From positions 2,398,567-2,462,566 of the forward strand of contig NC_057020.1 of assembly GCF_000002595.2 (NCBI RefSeq): a stretch of DNA of 64,000 nucleotides. The letters run 5' to 3'. Of this stretch, positions 1 through 12,844 are shown one piece after another. How positions within the stretch are numbered: position 1 is the first letter of the stretch; every line of letters begins with the position of its first letter. The DNA comes from Chlamydomonas reinhardtii (lineage: Eukaryota > Chlorophyta > Chlorophyceae > Chlamydomonadales > Chlamydomonadaceae). Below the pieces are notes generated by a model. That model did no database searches. It was not told the DNA's origin and saw nothing but the letters and a program-made list of their open reading frames with translations. The position numbers were made by a program, and so were the translations under genes.

Positions 1-30
1 CCCAAAACACAAGCTTTCTCCCCTCCGCAC

Positions 31-3000
31 CTGGTCGTCGTCCTCATCCTCGTCGTAGTCGTCAGGCACGGCGCCGAAGCGCTCCACGATGTAATGCGCG
101 GCCTGCTCGATCTCCTTCTTGGTGGCGTCGGTGTCGCCGGCGCCCACGTTGCGCTTGAAGAGGCGTGCGAGCACGTTGCCCTGCTTGGCCTTGGGGTCGG
201 CCGCGGGCGCGTCACGCAGGCACTCCTCAAACACCTCGCGCAGCGTCTCCTCGTCCATGTCCTCGTTCAGGATCTGTGCGACAGGTGGCAGTCAGGGGGT
301 TACAATCATATGTAGCGAAGGAAATGATAGACGGGAGGTGGTGGTGGTTATAGATAACCCCCCCAAACTACGGGGGGAGGGCAGGGTTAGGCGCAGCGAC
401 ACGGGAGTACGAGGTTGTGCTCGTGCCAAAACACAGGCAAGCAGCAATCCAGTGTGGAAGTGCTGGTAGGACAAAACGAAGTGCGGGGCGCTTCCCAAGC
501 ATTGAGGCGGTGGGGTCGCTTACCGTGAGCAGCTTGCGCTTCTCCTCGCGGACCTCGGGGCTGTCGTCCTTGTCGTCACCCTCGCCCGCCCACTGGCGCA
601 GCAGGTCGCCCAGCTTGGCGTCCGAGATGTAGTTGGGCGAGAAGCTGCCCAGCAGCGAGCGCCACTTGTCGCGCATGAGCTGGAAGAGCTCGGTGTGGAT
701 GCCCACCGTCTCGTGCGTCTTCTCCTTGACCTCGGAGAAGGCGTCCACGATGATGGCGAGCAGGAAGTTGAGCAGCACCATGTACACCAGCAGCTCGTAG
801 CTCCAGAACCACAGGGCGCCGGCCACGCTCTGCAGGCCGCCCAGCGCACGAAGGTCGGAATTGACGTCGATGTTGCCCAGCAGGATCTCAAAGCAGGTGT
901 TGATGGCGTCGCCAAAGGTGGCGAAGGCCTGTGGGGCAGGGCGAGAAACGGCGGCAACATGCGCGTAAGTAAACACGGGCCGCCAGCTGGCGAAGCGCGT
1001 GGCATGCAGTCCTCAAGCTGGGATTAAGCCCTGCACAGGCAAGGCGCGGGCAGGCAGGTGCACGCACCGGAATGGCGTTGCCGAAGATGAGGTGGCCCAT
1101 CATGGCGTAGCCCACGAACACCATGCCCGCCACGATGGCGAAGTGGCACAGGTCGGGGCCAGCCAGCCACAGCGAGCGCGTGACCACACCCAGGCGCGGC
1201 TGGAAGTCCATCAGCTTGAGCACGCGGGCGATCAGCAGCAGGATGTTGATGCCGTTGAGCGCAAAGTACCTGTGCGCAGGCAAGGGTTGCACGGGCAAGC
1301 ACACCGCTTAAGGCAAGCACCCCGCAAGCCAGAAAGGACATACGGTACTTTCATTGAACCAAGATAAATACCGCAAACCGCTTGCCAGAAGCACGCGGTG
1401 ACCCGCAAGCACAAGACGCACACACGCAAACGCATACACGCGCGCACGCACCAGTTGAACATGTCCACCAGCTGCTTCAGCTCCTCAAAGTCGTTGTTGG
1501 CCTCGTTCAGCCAGGCGCCGTTAGACTGAAGCGCCAGGAAGTTGGCTTCCGCCGACAGGCCGGCGTACACGTCGCGACGGATCGGGATCTCAAACTTGGA
1601 AGCGTACTTGCTGGAGATGACCCACCACATCACCATGCAGCTGAACAGCAGGCCGTTGCTGCAGAACTCCACCCAGTTCCAGCCCGACAGGAAGTACTTG
1701 AGGAAGTTGCCCTTGGTCTTCTGGCAATTGCCAATGTCCCAGAAGTTGATCAGCAACAGCAGCGAGATCCAGATGGACAGGATGATCTCAAAGCCGAAGC
1801 GCACGTCGTCCTCGTAGCTGTTCTGCAGCTCCACGCGCGCCGTGTTGAGGCGGTAGGTGACCTGCGCAAGCAGCCAGGAGCATAAACAAGTAGATGAGCA
1901 ACCCCGGTTTCATTGAAGAGGCATGCTGGTGCACGGCACAAGGGTTTGGCAAGCGGAGGAAATGAGCTAAGCAAAGGTGGTCAAGACGGCTGGGCTGCTG
2001 GCAGCACGCACCTTGATGGAGCCGCCATCGGAGAAGTAGAACTTGATGTAGAAGTAGGAGAAGATGCGCAGCGGCGCGTTGTAGGTGACCATCTCGGCCG
2101 TCATGGTGCGCGTGTTCTGATCCAGGTACAGGCCCTCTTGGAGGTAGGTGAACCAGGTCTGCAAGGGCGGGAGCAACGAGCATGAGTTCACCAGGTGTGA
2201 CGCTGTGTTCTTTATGCGTCAAGTACGGTACGAGGCCCAAGCACTTCAACGAGCAAAGCCCAGTCGGCCCCACGCGTTCTCTACCAACGCCGCACCTGGG
2301 CGCCGTCCTGCGAAAGGTTGATGTCGAACCAGACCGGGAAGCCGTCGTCCTTGCCGCTCAGCGGGAAGAAGTGGAAGGCGTAGGGCAGCTCCTGCGGGTT
2401 GTACAGCTCCGCGCAGTAGGGCGCCGGATTGACGGTCTGGTTCAGGAAGGAGACGTTGTAGGTGGGGGAGCTCAGCACCGAGCAGTTGTAGAAGTCCAAC
2501 ACCTTGGTGCCGTTCACGTCGTCATAGTCGGGGTTGTAGAGGGTGGTGCCGCGCTTGAAGATGGGGTCCACGCCGAACGAGGCCACGGTCTGGGGGCCCG
2601 TGCAGGTCTTCTGGATCTTGTCGAACTTGGACTCGGGGCACAGCGTCTCGTTGGTGCGAGTCTGCGGGGGCGATGCAATGGGTGAAGTGGATGGCTTATT
2701 GTAAGCTCAGTGCATATGCGCAGCAACGGAAGAGGTCGCTGCTGCAAAAGCTCACGCCCGCAAGGCCGCTCGAAAGCAAATCAAGTACGGAACTAATGAC
2801 GGGGCTATTGTTACGGTATGCAAGAACGCCAGCAAAGGCGCACCTGGTGCAGCAGCAGGCCGCCGATGACACGGTTGGTGAGACCGACATTGCGCTCGCG
2901 GCTGGTGGTGGTGTCCACGATGTTGCCGTTGTCCAGCGTGAAGGTGTTGGTGGACACGGGGTCGCTGGTGCACGGCACGTTGGCCAGCTTGGCCGCCTTG

Positions 3001-6000
3001 AGCGTCAGCGCCTTGTCGCGGCGCGCGCGCTTCCACAGCGCCAGCGCCTGCGTCAGCGTGATGATGGACTGGTAGGTGGCAGTCTTGATGGCCGACAGCT
3101 GGTTGGTCACAGCCGTCTCCAGCGCACGCTGCGCCGCCACCTGGCGCTCCGCCAGGCCCTGGATGGCGCTCAGCGCCTTGGCTGCGTCCTCCGCCGCCGC
3201 CAGCGCCTGGTTCTGCTTGCCGATGATCTCGTCCAGCTTGGCCTCGACGCGCGCCTGGCCGGCCTGGATGTCGGCGCGGCCGGCGTTGATGAGGTCGATG
3301 AGGCGGTTGTCGTTGGCGCGGGCCTCCGCCAGCTGGTTGGCGCGGTCCACCTGCGCCTTGAGCGTGGCCATCTGGGTCGCGATGGAGCCCTGCTGCGTCG
3401 ACACGGTGCCGACCTGCGTGAGCACGTTGGACAGTTGCGCCGCAATCTCCTCGTTGGTGGTCAGCAGGCGGCGCGAGGCGCGGCGGTTGACGGTGCCGCT
3501 GAGCCCTATGCTGGCGATGCTGGCGCTGGCGGCGGCCTGGTCCTGCACGATGGAGCGGATGTCCACGAACTGCGTGTCGGCGGCGGCGTTGACGTTGAGC
3601 TGGATGCAGGCGTCGCACTCGCAGTACTCGGTGGCGGCGCAGGTGCCGTAGCACTCGCAGATGGTGTTGCAGTCGAAGCGGCGGTCGCAGGGCGTCTCGC
3701 AGCGCATGCGGTAGTCGGGGTTGGACAGGTTGCCGGTGATGGTGGCGCCGTTGTTGGTGAGGTCGGTGCAGTTGTAGGGCACGGTGTCGTTGGTGGTGGC
3801 GATGCAGGTGTTGTTCATGGCCACGCACTCGCCCTCGTACTCGGCGCCGCGGTCGGCCAGGTCGCAGCGCATGTAGGCGGTGGTGTTGCCCAGCCACTCC
3901 ACCAGGTTGTACGACACCTGGAACGCGCCCAGCGAGGAGTTGGTGGGCGCCGGCACGCTGAAGCTGGTGGCGCCGGCGTTGATGAAGGCGTCGTACACGT
4001 CGCCCACGGTGGCGTTGGGGAAGGTGTAGTTCTGGTAGCTGGTGATGGGCGTGGGCAGCGCGATGGCGCGCACGTCCGCAATCTGCTCCTGCACCTCGGC
4101 GATGCGCGCCGCCGCGCGCGGGCGCAGGCTGAGCAGGTGCACGGTGGTGTTGTACACGATGCGGCGCGTCATGTTGAGCGCGGCGCGCTGCGGCTCCGTG
4201 CTGTACTTAACACCGTCCACGTACAGCGGGTACAGGTACTCCAGGCGCGCGTTGATGGGGTCCTGCAGCGCCACCGTGCCGCGTGGCGCGTTGAACACCG
4301 GCGCCACCAGCTCCGGCCGGTTGGCGCGTATGAAGGCCAGCATGCGGTCGTTGACGTTGTTGCGCTGTGCGATCTTGCCGGTGGTGCGCTGGTCGCCCAG
4401 GCGGCGGTCAATGAGCAGGCGCTGCACGGTGTTGGTCATGTTGGTGCGCCAGGCGATGGAGAGGTTGAGGCCGCCCACGCACCAGTCGCGCAGCGCGGTC
4501 TGGTTGGCCATGTTGATGGTGACCAGCTCCTTGGTCCACGTCACGTTGCCGCTGCTGGCAGTGGAGTTAGCGGTCGCGTTGACGGCGGTGCTGTTCACTG
4601 TCACGTTGCGGCCACGCCACTCACGGGGGTCGAACGGACCAGCTGCGGTGTAGCAGGACGAGGGAGACGGGAACGGGTCAGCGTCCAGGCAGCAGCAGAT
4701 GGGACACTGCGGAGAATAAGCAGGCAAGCCTAACACCCCAGCACACAACGCTGCATGTCATATGCTGAAGCGCTCTCACATGCGCAGTAGTACGGGTCGT
4801 TCTTGTACTGGGTCAGCGTGTAGCTGAAGGGCGCATTGGGGTCGGTGGCCGACACCGACTGGTTAAGGTACAGCATCAGCGCCTCAGGCGTGAAGGGCGT
4901 GCCGGAGGCCACCGTATCATTCGCCACGCTGTCGCAGAAGCACCTGCAGGGACAAAAAGAAGCGATAGGCGTAGACGAGTTAAGAGCAGGACCCATGCCA
5001 AGTCATTTTCAGTGTCATCCCCTAGCAGGCCCCTGACCGCGTCGCCGGCAAGTAAGGCTCAGCATTGCACGGAACTCACGTGGCGTTCTTGACCCAACCG
5101 ACGGCGGCGTCGTACTCGGTGGCATTGGGGTAGCCGGCCATGATGACGCTGTTGGCATAGGTCCAGAAATCCTGGCTGGTGATGTTAATGGCTTGCTGCG
5201 GGTCAGGAGGCAAACGCACAAAGAAACGCACAACAGTGTTAAGCCACAAACGGTGTATGCACAACCCCCGGTATGCGTCATCCAACGCGCAGCAATCGCT
5301 TAACGCCCATCCCTGTTGTACAGCACCACGCTCACGTTCAGCAGGCTGATCTCAAACGCCTGCTCCGCACGCGCTGCCGCCGCCGCCACGTAAATCTTGT
5401 AGTAGAAGGCGCTGGCGTACACGAGCGTGGTATCGCGCACCGCGCCGCGGATTTTATTAAAAATATCGCGGCGCACCACCAGGTTCCAGTCGCCGTCGGG
5501 CGCGTCGTCAAGGACGAAGTTCTGCACGCCCGAGAGGCGGTCAAACTCCTTGTCGGCGTCGAAGTAGCAGTCACTGCTGTAGGCTGTCGCCAGGGGGCAC
5601 AGGTTCCAGGATGCCTGCTGCATTAGGTCCGAGGCTGGGATGCTGCCCACGGGGTGGGAGAAGTCGTAGTATATGTCTATTTGGATCTTGGTCAGGTTCT
5701 GCACTTCTGACAGCTTGCCGCAATCTGCTCGACAGCCGAATCTGCTATACGACGCAAATTCGAACGGCGCTTCGCACAGGCCGTCACCGCAGACCGGGTC
5801 CTTCCAGACTTCCTGTAGGCTCGGGTGTGAGGGTTTGGGGCAAGGTCCTATGTCAGGTACATCCAATTCGTACCAGGGGCCTGTAAACGACCAAAGCCGT
5901 AACAGACAACAGCCAATGACCCCTCCGCCAAAACGTGCTGCACACCATGCGGTATGGCAGCGGGTGTCCATCCCTCTGCCCCATTATCAGGCAACTGCGG

Positions 6001-6812
6001 CTTTACAGCGGCTACCTTAAGCTATGGAATCCTTAGTTGTACAGCCAGTGTCCAACACCCGTTACCCAGTGGAGGGCCACCCACACCGCTGCCGGCGAGG
6101 TTCGGCACGGGTGCCTCCCTACAGCCGTCTAGCCTGCCCCCACCCTCCCTGCCCCCCTTCAAAACGCAGGATTGCACGCACCGTTAGCAGTCCGTTTAGC
6201 CAGCTGTACACCGCGTCGGTGTCCTGCATGATGTTGTCGCTGGGCGCCGCGACCGACTCGATGGTGCTGTGCACCTGGTATGAGATGCCAGCATTGCGCT
6301 GCTCATACAGCACTCCCAAGAAGAGCGCTACGAAGCACAAGAAGATGAAGAGATTCCGGTAGTCCTTCCAGCGTTGCAGCTGCCTCTCATAGCGCTGGTA
6401 GAGCTCCCGCACAATGCGCTGGGCATGTGTGGTTCCGTCGCCCTCCTCTAGACGGTACTTTTGAGGGTCCTCCGCCTGCAACGGGGCCATGCAACCTTAG
6501 ATTCAACCTACCGTGCCCCTGCGACAGCTGCAAGGGCCCCTACAGCCCGCTGAAGCCGCGCTGCAGCTTTGCTGAAGGCCACTCCTGAAGGCCGACGCAA
6601 GGCCTCCAAACACCATGCATTAATGAGACATGCTACTTGGGCGCCTAAAGCCCTCTCAAAGGCCTCGCGGGCGATGGCTCGCACCCAGGCGCGACCACTC
6701 ACGAAGTGTTCCTTGCCCAGCCTCTGCTGGAGGCATCGCTCACCTCCTCTCCCGCATTCTTCTTGCTCCTCCTGAAGTGGAGGGCAGTTTTGCTGGGCCC
6801 GAAGGTTCGCAT
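31..6812 (-). CDS. PKD2: Polycystin-2-like TRP cation channel (3' end outside window)
   Basis: Polycystin-family cation channels act in cilia. Twelve exons fit in phase: 6812-6744, 6475-6182, 5812-5336, 5195-5080, 4943-4780, 4642-2844, 2661-2296, 2158-2012, 1861-1452, 1269-1068, 928-524, 273-31; about 1564 residues so far. TM1 lies near residues 65-80. A very long extracellular loop of about 1000 residues follows, with many N-glycosylation sequons, a Cys cluster (about 688-723) and a coiled coil (about 774-918). S2-S6 lie near 1168-1407, with the pore segment AFATFGDAINTCFEILLGN and S6 containing VLLNFLLAIIVDAF. The C-terminus is acidic and leaves the window. The start at 6812 has an in-frame stop upstream. 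Size and layout fit Chlamydomonas PKD2 as I recall it, but other TRP/PKD paralogues exist, so the symbol is tentative. The exon 3 start is the least certain junction: an acceptor near 5875 breaks phase. Confidence 0.85.
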
Positions 6813-7874
6813 TCCGCCTCTACGGTCAAAAGCCCCGCAGAGCTCCGCCCCTGAGCGGTACTACACTTTAACGCAGCTTTTTAAGATGTTTGAATTGCCT
6901 GCAGTAATGGCTGTGTGCCGAAGAGCAACTTAGGCAAAGCAGCACCTTGCAGTTTCGCTCGTCAAGATATAGTTGGTCAGGTTTCTCACTGTTAAGGTAT
7001 CCACATAAACGGGGATGTTGCCTGAAGCTGCCAACCTGCGGGCAGTTCTTACCGTGGCTGGTCCCCATCCGGTCCCGCAAGCGCCAGGTTTTGTCGCCCT
7101 TCGCATGTGGACAGCTGTCTCTTAACTGCATAATTTCATCGCACCATGCACAGCGGGCGAACTGAATCGGCGTATTGAAGTGGCACGACGCTTTGTGCTT
7201 ATGCTCTCCAAAGGCTTCACAACGTGTGCGCTAGCGCTATGTAACATGCAACTTGTCGCAATTGAAGTCACGGTGGCATTAAACGCTACGAACCATGTCC
7301 CACACTTGTGCGCACGTTTCCCCTTGCTAGCCACCCCGGCAGTCCGCCCTGTTCGCCTATGCACCCTACACAGTGCCCCTCACTTGTAGCTACCAAGCCA
7401 TACCGCCCCCGACAACACGAGCCCGCGACAGAGTCCCCACAGAGAGATAACTGTGGCGTGCGCAACCGTCCGTTCCCACCAGTAATACACACCGTCCGGC
7501 TACTTCATTTGCTCTCCACCACACCTCCACGCGGCAACTCCGTCCTACTACTGACCACGCAACGCTCCGCATCCAGGTTGGGTGCGTACAGCTGCTCCCA
7601 GCACACGCGTCAAGCACGCATCCGGCAGACCCTACCTGGCTTGCTTGCGGCTCCGTATCTGATGCACTGACCTCTACTTGGTAACTTTATCCGGGTTCAG
7701 AGGCCTCCGTGCCCGCTTGTAAGACTCTTTGGTGTTAGCTCCATACCGCGCCGCAACAGCATCCGCCATTTTACCCTGTGAGCACATCCGGGGAAGTTAT
7801 CATGAGGAGTCCTTGGATCTAGACGACCGGGACGAGCGGCGCGCCGATCTGGTCAAGCACGACAAACTCGCTGC
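6813..7874. other. Intergenic, channel 5' side to ArfGAP 3' end
   Basis: 1.06 kb between two minus-strand genes. It should hold the channel promoter and 5' UTR and the ArfGAP 3' UTR. The short open frames have no codon bias or recognisable motif. I see no RNA gene or repeat here. Confidence 0.5.
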
Positions 7875-10563
7875 TCAGCGTGATGGCTCACCGTTCATCC
7901 GGTTCAGGTCGCCCAGCAGCTTTGTGGCCATGCCCGAAATCTTTTTGGTCGCCGCCGCCGCCATTTGCTTCATCTGCTGCATGTCTTGCTTCGCCTGCAC
8001 GAGAAAAGCATGAGTGGGAGTGCCCGCATCCTGTTCAGCTTCCACACTATACCCAGCGCAAGCAACAGGTACTGAGCATGCCCAAGGACGAAGTAAAAGC
8101 GCCAGGACATTCTCCGTTGGCTGTGCACATGATGCGAAAACCGTCCGCCGCGTGCCCACCTGGAAGGACAGGCGGTTGACAATGTCCGCCGCCGAGATGT
8201 CTAGGTCACCCGACCCCGCCGGGCCCATGCTGCCGCTGCCGCCAACGCCTCCGCGCGAGTCCGCACGCCCGAAGTAATCAGCGGACGAAATGGCGCTGGC
8301 GCCCGAGAACTTGTTCAGCCGATCCCGGCGCTCCGCCTCCGCCTCCGCGTTTGAGGCGTCCTGGAAGTCGCGGCTCGAAATCGCTTTCGCGTTGGCGAAC
8401 TTTTTCAGCTGTGGGCAAGAGCAATGGTTGCATGCGGCAACAGGGTAAGGCAGGAACAAGTTTACTGACACTGCACAAGTGCCGAATTCCCGATGCAGTC
8501 ACCGCCGAGCGCCGACTGCGCCTAGCGTCATGCAGCATAGTGAACAGAGGCTGCCACACCAAGGACGGTTGCGCTTACCGACTCCTCCTGCACCTTGGGT
8601 GCCCCCGCCGGGGCCGGCGGCGCGCCGCCTCCGGAGCGGTTGGCTGGCCGTGCACCCGCGCTGGCGAAGAAGTCCGATCCGCCCGACCCAGCACCGATCG
8701 TCAGGTGGCCGTCCTTGCCGCGTTGCAACCCCGGCGCCTCCTGTTGACATTGGCATCCCACAATCACGCCTTAGAGCATTGCTGCCGCTGGTGCACCTGT
8801 GTGCTCTTCTGCAGCGTCCTTGATTTTGTGCTTGAGCCACCCGCTTACGTGCCATCCTATCCCGTGAATACGTAGAGCCTTACGTTGGCTGTGAGAGCAT
8901 CGTAGGAGAATCGCGACCCAGTGGCAGCGGGCGCTGCGCCGGCGGCGCTGGTTCCCGGTGCGCCGGACACCGGGTTCTCCACCTTCACAGGCTCAGGCGC
9001 CGGCGCCTGCAGAGCATAGGGCCGATCCACTCAGTACAACCTGTGCGCTGTGCAGTACAGCTAGCCCCAGCGCAATCTGCATATTTCCCAGACAGACAAC
9101 AGCGCCACATAGGCTCCGCACCTGCGCGTAGATGGAGTCGTCCACCTTGCTCTCCAGCTTCTTCACGCCCAGGCCAAGCTTGCCGCCGGTCTTCTTGGCA
9201 GTGGTCGTGGTGCGGGCTGCGCAAGGTGCAATAAGACTCATTGCAAGATAAAGGGCTGCAATAGCTGAAATCCGACCGCCAATTAACCAAACGACCTGAC
9301 TCACGCTTGATTGTGGTGATGGGCTTCGGCACCGCCACCTTGGCCTCTGCCGCCTCGCCCTCGGCCGGTTCAGCGGCGGCCGCAGCAACCGGCGCGGCCA
9401 CCGTCCTTGCGGGCGCGGGTGCCTCCGGCTCGATGTGCTTGAAGTCCGCCAGGTCGCCGTGGTCCGAGCGCTCCTTCTCGTGGCCCGACAGGCTGCTTGG
9501 AGGTGGGCGAATGAGACATGCTGCGTGAGACGCGGTCTGAGGCTGCAACTGTGATACCTTAAAGCCGAAAACCTACATTCCATGGTCTGGGCAGCGCGCC
9601 CTGCCTTTCCCATGTCTGCAATACCGTATGCTAGCGAACAGCTCAAGACCTGGGCATGACTTGTGCACACACGCAATGACGCGAGCCCCATGCTGCCCAC
9701 ACCTGTGCTGCAGTGTCTGCACCGTGGCCTTAGCTGCCTCCTTCTCCAGCAGGGCACGGTAGAGCTGGGCCGCGCGCGAGGTGTACTGCGCGTGCACCGG
9801 CAAGCAACATGGTGTCAGCGCCCATGCAACACCCACCCGACTCCCGGAACCCCTCTGGACCCTGCCAGCGCCGCCCCTGGTGCCCGCGCAACCTTCATGG
9901 GGCACTCTCAATCGGCCCGAGTGCAGTGGCAATTCCCTCATACTGCGCAGTCATTTCAGCTACCTTGGACTCGATCTTGTCGCTGCCCACGTCGTCCCAC
10001 CCATGCTGCTTGAAGAACTGGCGCCCGCGCAGGTTACCGCCAGCTGCCATCAGCTGCAAACAAGAAACGAGGTTGTGAGTACTGATAACCCCATCCCTGC
10101 TCTGACCGGTGCGCATTGAGGACGCCATGCGCAACTCCCCGCACCTTGAGCTGCTCCTGTGTCCAGGAGTCCAGAGTGGTGGACCTGCATACGCAATCTT
10201 CGTCTCAGTTACGCTCCTTGAGCCGGTCACGGCGCGGCCGCGAGCCAGCCCGCGAGTGGACTTACCGCACGAAGCTGATGTGCACTCCCAAAGACCGATG
10301 GATGCCCGCGCAGTTCAGGCAGATGAAGACTCCATACGGCACGGAGGCCCAGGTCGGGTTCTTGTTGGGGCAATCGAAGCACACCTGCAAGGACAGCCCG
10401 TTCAGACACGCTCGCTCCGCAACTGCCTTCCCCCACCTGCCGTCCCGGCCGGGCACCCCGGCGTCCAATCCTGCGTATGCCTGCAACTTACCTTGTTCTC
10501 CGGCTTTGCCCGCAGCTTCTTGAACAGCGGGTCTCGCTCCAAATTGTCACACGCCATAGTCAT
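7875..10563 (-). CDS. ArfGAP2/3 (Glo3-type) ADP-ribosylation factor GTPase-activating protein
   Basis: Stimulates GTP hydrolysis on Arf1 at the Golgi, in COPI coat dynamics. Exons in phase: 10563-10492, 10384-10266, 10184-10145, 10053-9964, 9785-9703, 9492-9305, 9216-9122, 9006-8884, 8740-8579, 8408-8160, 7994-7875; 446 residues. The N-terminal C4 zinc finger is CFDC-x16-CLNC (residues 26-49), followed by the catalytic-arginine region [14 protein letters not shown]. The C-terminus carries two repeats, AISSRDF and AISSADYFG, typical of the Glo3 motif of ArfGAP2/3 and separating it from ArfGAP1. An alternative start is the third codon, also Met. The gene is head to head with the Rab-GAP at 10884. 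Confidence 0.93.
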
Positions 10564-10883
10564 TTTTAGTTAGTTTGCGATAGATCCAGAGCCCTAGGGG
10601 AGCTTTTGAGGCACTAGAGCCAATAGGAGGGGAGTTTGAGCGCGTGGGAACAGTCGCGAGTAGTCAGCAAGGCCCGCCAAACTAGGTCGACCTGCGTAAG
10701 AGTGCAATATCTTGACGCCTAAACAACCAGAAAGCACGCGTCCAGTGGAGTTTACGGGAAGCTACAGAGGCTGATGGGACTGGCGCTCATGCAGGCTCGT
10801 TCACAATCAAAGACAGAGCTTCCTGCTTCAGTCGACCGTCCACTGTGTGCTCACACAAAACCATATACAACGAAATTTATAAA
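10564..10883. promoter_or_regulatory. Divergent promoter region, ArfGAP / Rab-GAP
   Basis: Only 320 bp separate the two start codons on opposite strands, so both 5' UTRs and core promoters must lie here or overlap the first exons. No clear TATA box is visible. Confidence 0.5.
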
Positions 10884-12844
10884 ATGGCTCGACATAAGAA
10901 CCGCGTCCTGCCCTTGCATCGACAGCTGAAACCAGCGGACCGCGCCTCCGCGTGGAACGCTCTGCTGTTAGACAGCCCCGGCAACGCAGCTGGCTGTGTC
11001 ATCCCATGCTGCCTGCTGGTTGATAAGCTGGCGTCAACGGAGGGCGAGGCCGCGGCAGTGGACTACGACCGGCTGGTGAGCAGGGCAGACCCGCACCCTG
11101 CCTGCGTGCATGGCCTGTCTGTAGGGGCGCGCTGGTGTGCGTAGGTAAAGGGCTGCGCTGATACACTAGGGAGCGTTGGCACGCGTGAGCACCTCTTTGC
11201 GTGAAACGCATTGCCACACTGTGCAGGGCGGCACAGAGCCGTGGGAGCACACGGCCAGGCGCATAGCGATGGACGCGGAGCGAATCTCGCATGAGGGGCA
11301 GGTTCTGCGGGATGCAAGCCGACCAGCCGGCATCAAACGGCTGCGGCGCATCCTGACAGCTTACGGTACGTGCTCCACCAGCAGCGCGGCATCCAGCGCG
11401 GGATTCGGACACCTGCGCCGTAGGCTGGCTCCCTCATTCGGCCGCACGCTGCCTCCGTCCCTGCGCCAATAACGCCCCCGCTCCCCCTGCCCCCGCTCCC
11501 CCCTGCCACATATGCACTCCTCACGTACACAGCGCTCATGGATTGCGAGGTGGGCTACTGCCAGGGCATGACCGACCTGCTGGCACCCTTCCTGGAGGTG
11601 TACGCAGACGACCAGGAGGCGAGTGCGGGGCAGCAGCGGCTCGGGGACGTTCGCCCAATGGGAATGGCCTCTTGAAGTTTAGGGTTTGGAGCAGCGCAAG
11701 CCGTGCCACCTGCATTGACCTGGATTGCAGCGAGCCGTCCGGTCCGCCACACATGGTCCCGCCCCCAGGCGTTCACGGCTTTCTGCGGCCTGATGGCGCG
11801 GGTGCGCGCCAACTTCCTTTGCGGCATGGAGGACATGCATCGCCAGCTGCGGCTGCTGGGCGAGGTGCTGGGCAGGCTGGACGGCCGGCTGCACAGGTGG
11901 GGCGGGCGTGGGAAGCCGGTGCACGCCGGGTGCTGGGAAGAAGCAGGGAACGTGCTGATTATGTGGTAGAGTGGCGTACAAGTGCATTGGCTGTGGGCTG
12001 GTCGTTTACATTTTGGATTGCTCGGCCGCCTCTCACCACGCTGGTGGTGGTGAACTGGTGATACACGCAGGCACCTCGTCGCGGTCGGCGCCGGCTCCTT
12101 CGTGTTTGCGTTCCAGATGCTGCTGCTGCAGCTGCGGCGTGAGGTGGCGTGGGAGGACGTGTTCGTGCTGTGGGAGACCATGTGGGCGAGGGAGGCGCGG
12201 CTGGCCGATGCGCTGGCGCCGCCGTTGGCAGCTGGGAGTGGCGCTGCAGTGGCGGAGGCTTCCCAGGCGCAGCTGCCACAGCCCCAGCAGCAGGTGCCGC
12301 CGGCGCAGCAGCTGGGTGCTGCTGCGGCGGCTTGGGCGGGAGCCGACCTCCGGGTGTTCGTCGTGGCCGCGGCACTGCGTGGGCAGCGCACCGCGCTGCT
12401 GTCATGTGCGAGCTTGGAGGAGGTGGTTCAGGTGGGGCCTGCGCGCCGCCGTAGTGGTCTTCAAACCTGTACCTTGTGCTTTGCCCTGCTGTAATGGGCG
12501 GCATGGGAACTACCTTGGGGCTTGGTGGAACCCCCGGCTTGCACATCAGAGCTCACGGTTTGCCGCATGGTGCCACCCTGTAGTTTGTCAACCGGTTCCC
12601 GCGGCCTACCAAGGTGGTGGCGCTCGTAGAGCAGGCGGAGTACATGTTTGTCAAGTTTCGCCGCCTTCAGCGGCCCTCCAGTGGCGGCGGCAGGAGCGGC
12701 TCGCTGTCAGGCTGTCTGCGTGGCGGCTGCAGCAGCGGCATCGAGCACACCGAGCAGCCGGCGGCGCGTTCGAGGCCGCCGCCGGCGCAGGTGCCGCAAG
12801 GCCTTGTGACCACGAGTGAGAGCGACAGCCGTGGCCCTAGCTGA
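10884..12844 (+). CDS. TBC-domain Rab GTPase-activating protein
   Basis: TBC proteins accelerate GTP hydrolysis by Rab GTPases through an Arg and a Gln finger. Exons: 10884-11075, 11227-11365, 11533-11618, 11769-11896, 12071-12431, 12584-12844; 388 residues. The Arg-finger motif IxxDxxR appears as IAMDAER and the Gln-finger motif as YCQGM, so the enzyme looks active. Continuation motifs include AFTAFCGLMARVRANF and FQMLLLQLRREVAWEDVFVLW. An Ala/Gln-rich insert interrupts the domain in exon 5. Exon 3 ends in a GC donor (GAG|GCGAGT); only that junction keeps the TBC frame. The basic C-terminal tail has a duplicated relic at 16745-16889. The N-terminal region is short for the family; which Rab it acts on cannot be read. 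Confidence 0.88.

Noticed and set aside
4643-4705. Cys-rich extension CPICCCLDADPF at the start of channel exon 6
   Set aside because: Needs a phase that exon 5 does not provide. A pyrimidine tract and CACCGCAG acceptor just after it gives the correct phase, so it is intron.
2673-4733. Plus-strand open frame of 686 codons
   Set aside because: It is the antisense shadow of the large exon 6 of the channel gene. Arg/His/Val-rich composition, no domain, and the minus strand encodes a coherent polycystin loop.
5300-5877. Channel exon 3 starting near 5875 (residues GPWYELDVPDIGPC)
   Set aside because: Open in frame but the TTTACAG acceptor gives the wrong phase with exon 2. The CTACAG acceptor before 5812 restores phase and gives EVWKDPVCGDG.
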